The notes below the pieces were generated by a model. That model did no database searches and was not told the DNA's origin. It saw only the letters and a program-made list of their open reading frames with translations. DNA of 64,000 nt from an uncultured Croceitalea sp. (GTDB lineage: Bacteria; Bacteroidota; Bacteroidia; Flavobacteriales; Flavobacteriaceae), in contig CANLXH010000001.1 in assembly GCA_947495075.1 (NCBI GenBank), positions 372,001 through 436,000 of the forward strand, written 5' to 3'. The number at the start of each line of letters is the position of its first letter. Positions within the stretch are counted from its first letter, which is position 1. A program made the position numbers and the translations under genes. Below are positions 35,313-43,386 of this stretch, piece by piece.

Positions 35313-36464
35313 TTATGAAGTCTTGGAGTCTAGAAAATCATGTATCGCTTGAGCTCCTTTTTGGCTGGCATTCTGATTTGAATCTATATAGTAATTTTCT
35401 TTAAAAAAAAGTTTTTGGATATCAAGATACTTTGATTTAGTTGAGATGAGGATGTCCTGTAAAGTTTTTTCTAACTCCTTTATAGTATAGACAACGGTTC
35501 CTGTTTTCCAAAACCTATAATCAATATTATTTTGCCAATCAATATTTTCTATATCAATAAAAATTGCAGGTCTTGGCTTAATAATATATTCGTAAATCTG
35601 GCTAGAAACATCGCCAAGGTAGACATCTGAGTTTAAGACATAAGTCATATTTGAGCTGCGTATACTACCTAAATCTATATGGATATTTTTTTTGTTAAAA
35701 TACTTTTTATCAATACTATCGGGTTTTAAAAAACCTTTTCTATTAAACAGGTAAATATGTGGTGCAAAAATGAGGTTAAATTCTTCTTGATTGTAGAAAT
35801 ATTCTAGAATCTCATTGCCAAAAGCATACCAAGAAGAATTTACCTTATTAAAATGGGGATTGTACAATACGATAGGTTTGTCATTATCAAAGAATTTAAG
35901 ATTTCTATTTTCTTTGGTCACAACGTCAAATTTAGAATAACCGGTTATAGCATAATTGGGAATTAAAAGGTCTTCGCTCAGTAAACGGTTTAGATAAAAC
36001 TCCCCACATAATAACATGAAGTCAAATAAACGTAATGAAGGTTGAAAAGCGTAGCCTCTACCACCAGGTCCATGTCCAACAGAAATTAAATAAGGTTTTT
36101 TAGCTTGTTTACGATATGAGTGTAAGTATCTATGATTTTTTTCTGTAAAAACAAGAGTATCATAACTGAGTAAAAATTTCTTATTTTTTTTGTATAAATA
36201 AACAGCACTTGGTTTTTTACGTCCTGTAAAAAAGTCTATTATACGCCTTGTTACCGTTGAATTTACTTGAACAACCCTTAAATTTTTAGCTTCAAGAAGC
36301 TTAATAAGTTTATGAAGGTATGCATGAACCTCTTTGTAGGTAATAATACTGACATCATAATCTTTATACTGTTTTGCAAGCTCAGATGCAATACCTATAA
36401 AATGTGGAATGTGGTGAATCTCTTCAAAATAAAGGAATCCAATTTTTTTTTTGATTTGATTCAT
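35313..36464 (-). CDS. CDP-glycerol glycerophosphotransferase-like protein
   Basis: A 383-aa protein with a two-lobed GT-B-like pattern. The N-lobe starts KKIGFLYFEEIHHIPHFIGIA, and VGHGPGGRGYAF follows near residue 140. In the second lobe, IVLYNPHF, IFAPHIYLF, LNSDVYLGDVSSQIYEYIIKPRPAIFID (the D-x-S-S motif) and FWKTGTVV correspond to the CDP-binding features of poly(glycerophosphate) polymerases such as TagF. It is shorter than TagF and has no clear membrane segment. It sits between the GT2 gene and the nucleotidyltransferase on the same strand, and a TAnnTTTG box lies 43 bases before the start. It probably transfers a glycerophosphate-like group to a surface glycan; the family is recognisable, the substrate is not. 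Confidence 0.8.
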   Translation of the reverse strand: MNQIKKKIGFLYFEEIHHIPHFIGIASELAKQYKDYDVSIITYKEVHAYLHKLIKLLEAKNLRVVQVNSTVTRRIIDFFTGRKKPSAVYLYKKNKKFLLSYDTLVFTEKNHRYLHSYRKQAKKPYLISVGHGPGGRGYAFQPSLRLFDFMLLCGEFYLNRLLSEDLLIPNYAITGYSKFDVVTKENRNLKFFDNDKPIVLYNPHFNKVNSSWYAFGNEILEYFYNQEEFNLIFAPHIYLFNRKGFLKPDSIDKKYFNKKNIHIDLGSIRSSNMTYVLNSDVYLGDVSSQIYEYIIKPRPAIFIDIENIDWQNNIDYRFWKTGTVVYTIKELEKTLQDILISTKSKYLDIQKLFFKENYYIDSNQNASQKGAQAIHDFLDSKTS

Positions 36465-36507
36465 AAAAGCATTTGAACAACTACACTATAGTACGCTGCT
36501 AATTGTC

Positions 36508-36515
36508 CAAAATTA
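36508..36515 (-). promoter_or_regulatory. -7 box for the CDP-glycerol transferase-like gene
   Basis: TAATTTTG on the minus strand, exact consensus match, ends 43 bases before the start at 36464. Confidence 0.55.
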
Positions 36516-36554
36516 ACTTTTTTTAAGAGAAGATATGGAGTTTAACTTTCTTGT

Positions 36555-37352
36555 TTATGGAGTTGTCTTAAAAACAGTAGACCACTGTTCTTCACGTTCT
36601 AATCGTTGTAATTCTCTAGAGCGTTCAACGTCGCATAGTGCATCTAAACTACAAATAATCATACCTTTTTTGCCATCTAAAAAACCTAGCCTTAGTATAT
36701 AGTTGTGGAAAAATTTCCACGTAGGTTTTAAAACGAAGAGAAAAAAATTAAATCTTTTATTTTTATTAAACGCTTCTTTTGCTTTTAACCTCCCATACAA
36801 AAGAATTTTTCTTTTGTACATTTCATAATCTTTATAGCAGTAATGAGTAAGCTTGTTTTTTAAAACTCCAGAAGTGCCTTTTATGTCAAGAGTCTCATGA
36901 ACAATTCTTTTAGTTGAAAAATTCACTTTACTTTTTCTAAATAATCTATAATTCTTATCTGTTTGCCAACCGCTAAATCTTAAATTTTGTTGTTGAAACA
37001 TAAACTTTCTATAAAACCAATATGCAGAATGGTTTTTATCACTTTCTATAGTTTGTTTAATTTCTTGTTGAAGTTCAGGAGTAACCACTTCGTCAGCATC
37101 TAAGAATAATACCCAATCATTGGTTGCTTGCTCTAGGGTAAATGATTTTTGAACTGTAAAGTTTTTGAAAGGATGCTGTATCACTTTTACTTTTGGATGA
37201 TTAAGTAAGTATTCATAAGTACCATCTGTACTATAAGAATCAACCACTATTATCTCATCAGCAAAAGAAACCGAAGCAATACATTTTTCAATATATCCAA
37301 TTTCATTGTAAGTAATAACTAGGGCACTTAATTTTCGATTTTGGGTACTCAT
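36555..37352 (-). CDS. GT2 glycosyltransferase (WaaE-like)
   Basis: A 265-aa GT-A-fold transferase, full length for the small GT2 class that adds glucose- or heptose-type sugars to LPS inner core. Motifs are SALVITYNE, EIIVVDSYSTDGT, QKSFTLEQATNDWVLFLDADE with the D-x-D metal site, FSGWQTDKNYRLFRKSKVNF, RIVHETLD, and LDGKKGMIICSLDAL. It is strikingly similar along its whole length to the C-terminal half of the fusion protein at 32712-34541, so one arose by duplication of the other. A TAnnTTTG box lies 36 bases upstream. It is the first gene of the minus-strand polymer cluster. Confidence 0.92.
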   Translation of the reverse strand: MSTQNRKLSALVITYNEIGYIEKCIASVSFADEIIVVDSYSTDGTYEYLLNHPKVKVIQHPFKNFTVQKSFTLEQATNDWVLFLDADEVVTPELQQEIKQTIESDKNHSAYWFYRKFMFQQQNLRFSGWQTDKNYRLFRKSKVNFSTKRIVHETLDIKGTSGVLKNKLTHYCYKDYEMYKRKILLYGRLKAKEAFNKNKRFNFFLFVLKPTWKFFHNYILRLGFLDGKKGMIICSLDALCDVERSRELQRLEREEQWSTVFKTTP

Positions 37353-37388
37353 AAGATATAAATAAGTAGGTCGTTCTCAATTCCCTAT

Positions 37389-37396
37389 CAAATTTA
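37389..37396 (-). promoter_or_regulatory. -7 box for the GT2 gene
   Basis: TAAATTTG on the minus strand, exact consensus match, ends 36 bases before the start at 37352. Confidence 0.55.
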
Positions 37397-37448
37397 TAAC
37401 TTAAAAAAAGTAAAAAAATTATAATGTTGATTTATTTTTCTTACACAA

Positions 37449-38264
37449 TTAAACTGCTACGTCATATTCGCGTAATGCATCATTTAAAGAAGTTTTTTTG
37501 TTAGTACTCTCCTTACGTTTTCCAATGATAAGCGCACATGGTACTTGATAATCACCTGCTTTGAATTTTTTAGTGTAACTACCAGGAATAACAACAGAAC
37601 CAGATGGAACTATTCCTTTTCTTTCAACTGGCTGGTCTCCAGTTACATCTATAATTTTAGTGGAAGCTGTAAGAACAACATTAGCACCTAAAACAGCTTC
37701 TTTTTCAACTTTTACACCTTCAACAACAATACAACGAGAACCTATAAAAGCGTTGTCTTCTATTATAACAGGAGCTGCTTGTAATGGTTCTAAAACCCCT
37801 CCTATACCAACCCCTCCACTTAAATGAACATTTTTCCCGATTTGTGCGCAACTACCAACAGTCGCCCAAGTGTCTACCATTGTACCTTCATCCACATAAG
37901 CTCCTATATTCACATAACTTGGCATTAAAATAGTGCCAGGGGAGATATAAGCACCATGACGCGCAACAGCATGTGGTACAACACGGATTCCTTTTTCTTG
38001 GTAACCTCTTTTTAGTGGAATCTTATCATGATATTCAAAAATTCCAGCTTCAAGAACTTCCATTTTTTGAATTGGAAAATAAAGAACAACACCCTTTTTT
38101 ACCCACTCATTAATCTGCCATCCATTTTCGGTAGGCTCTGCACAGCGTAATTTTCCATCATCTAATAAAGAAATAACTTCACGTATAGCGTTTTGAGTTT
38201 CCGTCTCTTTTAGAAGTTCTCTATTATCCCAAGCATTTTCTATTTGTGTTCTTAATTTGGTCAT
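37449..38264 (-). CDS. dapD: Tetrahydrodipicolinate N-succinyltransferase
   Basis: A 271-aa cytoplasmic enzyme of the succinylase branch of lysine/diaminopimelate synthesis; it transfers succinyl from succinyl-CoA to tetrahydrodipicolinate. The N-terminal helical domain is followed by a left-handed beta-helix of hexapeptide repeats. The active-site segments are RHGAYISPGTILMPSYVNIGAY, DEGTMVDTWATVGSCAQIG, HLSGGVGIGGVLEPLQA and FIGSRCIVVEGV, then the C-terminal SVVIPGSY. Length matches the family. It is transcribed divergently from ruvX across a 97-bp gap with a TAnnTTTG box for each gene. Confidence 0.97.
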   Translation of the reverse strand: MTKLRTQIENAWDNRELLKETETQNAIREVISLLDDGKLRCAEPTENGWQINEWVKKGVVLYFPIQKMEVLEAGIFEYHDKIPLKRGYQEKGIRVVPHAVARHGAYISPGTILMPSYVNIGAYVDEGTMVDTWATVGSCAQIGKNVHLSGGVGIGGVLEPLQAAPVIIEDNAFIGSRCIVVEGVKVEKEAVLGANVVLTASTKIIDVTGDQPVERKGIVPSGSVVIPGSYTKKFKAGDYQVPCALIIGKRKESTNKKTSLNDALREYDVAV

Positions 38265-38278
38265 GATTCAATTTTTGG

Positions 38279-38286
38279 CAAATATA
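38279..38286 (-). promoter_or_regulatory. dapD promoter -7 box
   Basis: TATATTTG on the minus strand, exact match, ends 14 bases before the dapD ATG, implying a leader of only about ten bases. Confidence 0.65.
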
Positions 38287-38339
38287 TAAGTATCATTATA
38301 ATTAAAGCCTCAATTTTAAGGCTGTAACATTTTTAGGGT

Positions 38340-38347
38340 TATTTTTG
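38340..38347 (+). promoter_or_regulatory. ruvX promoter -7 box
   Basis: TATTTTTG, exact match, ends 14 bases before the TTG start of ruvX at 38362. Confidence 0.65.
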
Positions 38348-38361
38348 CCAAAATTTCAGTT

Positions 38362-38772
38362 TTGGCTCGTTTACTAGCATTAGATTACGGAAAAGTACGT
38401 ACGGGAATTGCCGTTACAGATGAAATGCAGTTAATTGCCTCAGGATTAACTACAGTTGAAACATCAACACTTTTTAGTTTTTTAAAGACATACCTGACCG
38501 ATGAGAATGTTGAACTTATAGTTTTGGGAGAACCAAAACAAATGGACGGTTCTGCATCTGAGTCTGAAATTTTAATTCAAAAATTTCTAGAAAAATTTAA
38601 AAAACAATTTCCAGATATACCTATTGAAAGGCAAGATGAGCGTTTTACATCTAAAATGGCGTTTCAGGCGATGCTAGATTCTGGAATTGGAAAAAAACAA
38701 AGACAAAACAAGGCATTAATAGACCAAGTTAGTGCGACAATAATTCTTCAATCTTATTTAGAAAAAAAATGA
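38362..38772 (+). CDS. ruvX: Putative pre-16S rRNA nuclease (YqgF/RuvX)
   Basis: A 136-aa RNase H-like protein of the YqgF family, implicated in 16S rRNA 5'-end maturation. The opening LLALDYGKVRTGIAVTD carries the first catalytic Asp, EPKQMDGSAS the second motif, and RQDERFTSKMA the third. The start is TTG (38362): the protein then begins MARLLALDYG as the family expects, and no in-frame ATG or GTG lies between this point and the promoter box. The def ATG overlaps its stop by 4 bases (ATGA), so the two are co-translated, an arrangement I know from other Bacteroidota. Confidence 0.94.
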   Translation: MARLLALDYGKVRTGIAVTDEMQLIASGLTTVETSTLFSFLKTYLTDENVELIVLGEPKQMDGSASESEILIQKFLEKFKKQFPDIPIERQDERFTSKMAFQAMLDSGIGKKQRQNKALIDQVSATIILQSYLEKK

Positions 38773-39359
38773 TTTTACCTATAATAGCATATGGAGACCC
38801 TGTTTTAAGGAAAAAAGCAGGAGAAATTTCTAAAGAATATCCAAAATTAAAAGAGCTTCTAGCTAATATGTGGGAAACTATGTATAATGCTAATGGAGTT
38901 GGGTTGGCAGCACCACAAGTTGGACTTCCAATTCGTTTGTTTCTTGTAGATACTACTCCTTTTTCGGATGATGAAGATTTATCTGACGAAGAACAAAAAG
39001 CTTTAAGTGGCTTTAAAAAAGTGTTTATAAATGCTAAAGTAGTAGAAGAAACCGGTGAAGAATGGGCTTTTAATGAAGGATGTTTAAGTATACCAGACAT
39101 TAGAGAAGACGTAAACAGAAAGAATACTGTTAAGATAACTTACCAAGACGAAAATTTTAAAACTTTTACAGAAACTTATGACGGGCTTTTGGCAAGAGTA
39201 ATTCAACATGAATATGATCATATTGAAGGTATTTTGTTTACAGACAAACTTTCTTCATTAAAGAAAAGACTGCTTAAAAGCCGTTTAGAAAAAATATCAA
39301 AGGGTAAAATAAATATTGAATATAAAATGCGTTTCCCAAACCCTAAAAAAGCGCGTTAA
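38769..39359 (+). CDS. def: Peptide deformylase
   Basis: A 196-aa cytoplasmic metalloenzyme that removes the N-formyl group from nascent proteins. All three motifs are present: GVGLAAPQVG near residue 45, EGCLSIP with the metal-binding Cys near 105, and QHEYDHIEG with the HExxH-type histidines near 148. An insert, DTTPFSDDEDLSDEEQKALSG, between motifs 1 and 2 is typical of the Bacteroidota form. It is coupled to ruvX by a 4-base overlap. Confidence 0.97.
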   Translation: MILPIIAYGDPVLRKKAGEISKEYPKLKELLANMWETMYNANGVGLAAPQVGLPIRLFLVDTTPFSDDEDLSDEEQKALSGFKKVFINAKVVEETGEEWAFNEGCLSIPDIREDVNRKNTVKITYQDENFKTFTETYDGLLARVIQHEYDHIEGILFTDKLSSLKKRLLKSRLEKISKGKINIEYKMRFPNPKKAR

Positions 39360-39385
39360 AAAACTTGACTTATCATCTAAAAGTA

Positions 39386-39393
39386 TAATTTTG
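39386..39393 (+). promoter_or_regulatory. Promoter of the DUF5606 gene
   Basis: TAATTTTG, exact -7 match, with TTG at 39365-39367, 18 bases upstream, as -33 element. The box ends 21 bases before the ATG at 39415. This is one of the best two-part promoter matches in the window. Confidence 0.65.
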
Positions 39394-39414
39394 CGCGCAT
39401 AAATTTTTAAGATA

Positions 39415-39843
39415 ATGGCATTAGATAAAATTCTTTCTATTGGAGGCAGACCTGGACTTTTTAAATTACTTACTCAAACAAGAGGTGGTTTTGTAGGAGA
39501 GTCTTTATTAGATGGTAAGAGAGTAACTGTAGGTTTACGAAGTAATGTAAGCGTACTTTCAGAAATTGCTATTTATACTTTAGAAGAGGAAGTTCCTCTT
39601 AGAGAGGTTTTTCAGAAAATAAATGAGAAAGAAAAAGGTGGAAAAACCTCAATCGGCCATAAAGAGGAAAAAATAAAACTAGAGGAATACTTTTTTGAAA
39701 TTCTTCCTAATTATGATGAAGATAGAGTTTATGCCAGTGATATTAAGAAAATCATACAATGGTATAATATTCTTAATGATAACGGTATTACAGATTTTTC
39801 AGAATCCTCAGATGAAGAAACTAAAGCTTCAGAGGAAGAATAG
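39415..39843 (+). CDS. DUF5606 family protein
   Basis: A 142-aa cytoplasmic protein conserved in Bacteroidota. Its N-terminal half (MALDKILSIGGRPGLFKL, TRGGFVGESLLDGKRV, and a V-S-V-L-S-E-I-A-I-Y-T strand-helix) is the DUF5606 domain and looks like a small nucleic-acid- or ligand-binding fold. The C-terminal half is helical and ends in an acidic low-complexity tail (SSDEETKASEEE). No function is known. It follows def with a 55-bp gap and has its own promoter. Confidence 0.88.
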   Translation: MALDKILSIGGRPGLFKLLTQTRGGFVGESLLDGKRVTVGLRSNVSVLSEIAIYTLEEEVPLREVFQKINEKEKGGKTSIGHKEEKIKLEEYFFEILPNYDEDRVYASDIKKIIQWYNILNDNGITDFSESSDEETKASEEE

Positions 39844-39937
39844 AATTTTCCTAATTGTTATTTCTAAGTTAACACATATTCTTATTTCCAGGTAGTTTAG
39901 TTATCTTACAAGACAACTAATTAATCAAACTACCACC

Positions 39938-42900
39938 ATGCAAAATCGTATTCAAAGCATTTTTTTAATGCTTGTTGTGCTTTTTAGTTTTTCGAGCGCT
40001 ATCTCACAGGAAAAAGAAAACGATTCTACCAAAAAAGCAACAAAAGAGCTGCCTTTAGAACCTGAACGTACTGTTGAATTTACTGCCGATGAAGGCACAT
40101 GGATTTCACTAGATGTGAGCCCAGACGGACAAACTATTGTTTTTGATTTAATGGGTGACATTTATTCTATTCCTATTGCAGGAGGAAAGGCAACACAGCT
40201 AACTTCTGGTATTTCTTATGATGTTCATCCGCGATATAATCCAGATGGAAAGTCATTGGTATTTATTTCGGATAAAAGTGGTTCAGATAATATTTGGACA
40301 ATGGAGCTAGCTTCAAAAGAGGATAAACAGATTACAAAGGAGAAAAAGCATAATTTCTTTTCTGCGGAGTGGACTCCAGATGGCGACTATATTGTAGGTG
40401 TTAAAGGAAGAAGAAATATTAAACCACATATTTATCATAAAGATGGTGGTTCTGGCAGTCAGCTAGTAGGGGAACCAAAAAATATTAAGCTAATAGATCC
40501 GGCTTTCTCTGCTGATGGAAAATTATTATACTTCTCTCAACGAAGAAACTCTTGGAATTACAATGCGCAGCTGCCTCAATATCAAATAGGGACTTATGAT
40601 ATCGAGGATAGTGATATGGCAACAATTACATCAAAGTATGGTTCTGCTTTTACACCAACCTTATCACCAGATGGGAATTGGTTGGTATTCGGTACTCGTT
40701 TTGAAGCGGAAACTGGTTTGGTGATAAGAAACCTAAAAACAGGAAATGAGGAATGGCTTGCATATCCGGTGCAGCGCGATGAGCAAGAATCAATAGCACC
40801 ATTAGGTGTGTTGCCAGCAATGTCTTTTACACCGGATAGTAAAAATTTAATTGCTTCTTATGGTGGGAAAATTTATTCGATTTCCATCGCAAATAATACG
40901 GCTACTGAAATTCCATTTAGTGCAGATGTTAAGCTGGACATGGGGCCGTTGTTACAGTTTAAATATCCTATAACAGATGATGCAGAAGCTTTTGCCACAC
41001 AGATAAGAAATGCAAAACCTTCGCCAGATGGCTCTAAATTGGCATTTACTGCTTTAAATAGATTGTATGTAATGGATTACCCTAACGGTACTCCAAGAAG
41101 ATTAACAACTAATGATTTTATAGAAGCACATCCTTCATGGTCACCAGATGGTAAGTTTTTGGTCTTCACAACATGGAAGCAAGGTGGTGGAGATGTTTAT
41201 AAGGTCAATGTTGATGGTAGAGCAAGAATTTCTAAATTGACTAATACTTCTGGTGTTTACGCCTATCCTGAATGGTCGTATAATTCTAATAGAATAGCAT
41301 TTCACCGTGGAAGCGCACAAGTTTTTGAAGATTTGGTCGGTCCGTTATCCAGAAGAACAGCTGAAGATTTAGTTTGGATAAATGCTGATGGTGGAACTAT
41401 TACTATTATTGATAAAACAAAGGGTAGGGTAAGACCCCATTTTACTAAAGTTGATGATAGGGTTTATCTCTACCAGGGTGGTAAAGGTTTAATTTCAATG
41501 CGATGGGATGGTACAGATATCAAAGAGCATTTAAAGTTGAAAGGAATAGTAACCTATGGCTCTCAAGATATTTTTCATGATGCTTTTGGAGGTCATGATA
41601 TCTTATCAGGAAAGAATGGATATGAAGAACCAAATGATCAGTCTTCACAGCCTCAAGAGATTCGTATTTCACCAGATGGTAAATCTGTATTGGCAAAAAT
41701 TAATAATGATATTTATAAAGTAACTATTCCAAGGTATGGCAAAACACCAACAATTTCTTTAGCTAAAGCTGAGAATGCTGCTTTCCCTGCTGTTAAATTA
41801 ACGGTTATGGGCGGAGAGTTTCCCGTATGGTCGTCGGATAGTAAGAAAGTACATTGGTCTTTAGGGTCAAGTTTTTTTGGTTATGATTTAGCTGCTGGAC
41901 AAAAATTTACTGATAGCATAGCCGCAGCAAAAAAGAAGGAGAAAGAACTAAAGAAGACGGAAAAAAAATCTGATTCAACTAAGACAGATAAAAAAGATGA
42001 CGAGGACAAAAAGGAAGAGAAGAAATTTGAGGCTGATGAAGTACAAATAAAAGTACCTTACAAAAGAGATATTCCTAAGGGTAATCTATTACTTAAAGGA
42101 GGTCGCATAATAACCATGGAAGGTAAGAATGTTATTGAAAATGGAGATATTCTTATTGAGAACAACAGAATTAAAGCGATTGGAGCTTCAGGCAGTCTTA
42201 CTATACCTAATGGTACTAAAGAGATAAATGTAAGTGGTAAAACAATAGTGCCCGGTTTTGTAGATGTCCATGCTCATATGCGACCAGCGTGGGGTATTCA
42301 CAAAAATCAGGTTTGGTCTTATTCTGCAAATTTGGCCTATGGGGTTACTACAACACGCGACCCACAAACGGGAACAACCGATGTATTAACGTATGCTGAT
42401 ATGGTTGAATCTGGTCAGTTAGATGGTCCAAGGATATACAGCACAGGACCAGGACTTGGCTTTTGGTTTTATAAACTTAATAGTTTGGAACAAACCAAAG
42501 ATGTACTTAAACAATACAGCAACTATTTTGATACTAAAACTATTAAGATGTATTTAGTAGGGAATAGACAGCAACGCCAATGGGTTATTGAAGCTTGTAA
42601 AGAATTAAAATTGATGCCAACTACTGAAGGTGGATTGGATTTTAAGTTGAATATGACACAGTTATTAGATGGGTATCCAGGACATGAGCACTCTTTCCCA
42701 ATTTATCCAATTTATGATGATGTTTTAAAGACTGTTGCTGAGTCTAAGATGGCAGTTACACCTACATTATTGGTTTCATATGGTGGTCCTTGGGCAGAAA
42801 ACTACTATTATTCTCGGGAAAATGTATGGGGAGATGAAAAGATACAATACTTTACTCCTTATGGAGATTTAGCTAGAAAATCTAGAAGAAGACCAGGATG

Positions 42901-43336
42901 GTTTATGGATGAAGAGCATGTATTTAAAAAGCATGCCGAGTTTATGAAAGAGTTAGTTGAGGCTGATGGGCTTGCAGGAATCGGCAGTCATGGACAATTG
43001 CAGGGACTAGGTTTCCATTGGGAGTTATGGAGTGTTGCGAGTGCTGGAATGAATAATCATGATGCACTACGTGTAGCAACAATAGTTGGAGCAGAAGCAA
43101 TTGGCTTAGATGGTGATTTAGGAAGCTTAGAAGTTGGAAAGCTTGCAGATATCATTATTCTTAATGAGAATCCATTGACAAACCTTAGAAATACAAACAC
43201 TATTTCTCATGTAGTTAAAAATGGAAAGGTTTACGATGCTAATTCTTTAGATGAGGTATGGCCTAAAGAACAAAAAGCAGCTCCTTTCTCATGGCAAACA
43301 AAGAAGCCTGAGGGAGTGCCTGGAATTAAAAACTAA
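39938..43336 (+). CDS. Secreted propeller-amidohydrolase
   Basis: A 1132-aa exported protein with a signal peptide (cleavage near SSAISQ). Residues 45-640 hold TolB/PD40-like beta-propeller repeats (for example SPDGQTIVFD, NPDGKSLVFISDKSGSDNIW, SPDGKFLVFTTW). A Lys/Glu/Asp-rich linker covers about 665-700. The C-terminal 430 residues are an amidohydrolase (urease-superfamily TIM barrel): GKTIVPGFVDVHAHMRP with the H-x-H metal site near 777, DGYPGHEHSFP, GSHGQLQG, and EVGKLADIIILNENPL. Homologous propeller-amidohydrolases are annotated as imidazolonepropionase- or prolidase-like, but the substrate is unproven. It likely acts in the periplasm. A terminator follows. Confidence 0.9.
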   Translation: MQNRIQSIFLMLVVLFSFSSAISQEKENDSTKKATKELPLEPERTVEFTADEGTWISLDVSPDGQTIVFDLMGDIYSIPIAGGKATQLTSGISYDVHPRYNPDGKSLVFISDKSGSDNIWTMELASKEDKQITKEKKHNFFSAEWTPDGDYIVGVKGRRNIKPHIYHKDGGSGSQLVGEPKNIKLIDPAFSADGKLLYFSQRRNSWNYNAQLPQYQIGTYDIEDSDMATITSKYGSAFTPTLSPDGNWLVFGTRFEAETGLVIRNLKTGNEEWLAYPVQRDEQESIAPLGVLPAMSFTPDSKNLIASYGGKIYSISIANNTATEIPFSADVKLDMGPLLQFKYPITDDAEAFATQIRNAKPSPDGSKLAFTALNRLYVMDYPNGTPRRLTTNDFIEAHPSWSPDGKFLVFTTWKQGGGDVYKVNVDGRARISKLTNTSGVYAYPEWSYNSNRIAFHRGSAQVFEDLVGPLSRRTAEDLVWINADGGTITIIDKTKGRVRPHFTKVDDRVYLYQGGKGLISMRWDGTDIKEHLKLKGIVTYGSQDIFHDAFGGHDILSGKNGYEEPNDQSSQPQEIRISPDGKSVLAKINNDIYKVTIPRYGKTPTISLAKAENAAFPAVKLTVMGGEFPVWSSDSKKVHWSLGSSFFGYDLAAGQKFTDSIAAAKKKEKELKKTEKKSDSTKTDKKDDEDKKEEKKFEADEVQIKVPYKRDIPKGNLLLKGGRIITMEGKNVIENGDILIENNRIKAIGASGSLTIPNGTKEINVSGKTIVPGFVDVHAHMRPAWGIHKNQVWSYSANLAYGVTTTRDPQTGTTDVLTYADMVESGQLDGPRIYSTGPGLGFWFYKLNSLEQTKDVLKQYSNYFDTKTIKMYLVGNRQQRQWVIEACKELKLMPTTEGGLDFKLNMTQLLDGYPGHEHSFPIYPIYDDVLKTVAESKMAVTPTLLVSYGGPWAENYYYSRENVWGDEKIQYFTPYGDLARKSRRRPGWFMDEEHVFKKHAEFMKELVEADGLAGIGSHGQLQGLGFHWELWSVASAGMNNHDALRVATIVGAEAIGLDGDLGSLEVGKLADIIILNENPLTNLRNTNTISHVVKNGKVYDANSLDEVWPKEQKAAPFSWQTKKPEGVPGIKN

Positions 43337-43340
43337 AACT

Positions 43341-43375
43341 AAAAGGCAGTAGCTATAATTAACTACTGCCTTTTT
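43341..43375. terminator. Terminator between amidohydrolase and GH20 genes
   Basis: AAAAGGCAGTAG (43341-43352) pairs with CTACTGCCTTTT (43363-43374) across a 10-base loop, followed by T. The A run on the left arm gives a T tract on the minus strand too, so it can serve both convergent genes. Confidence 0.85.
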
Positions 43376-43386
43376 AAATATATGAG

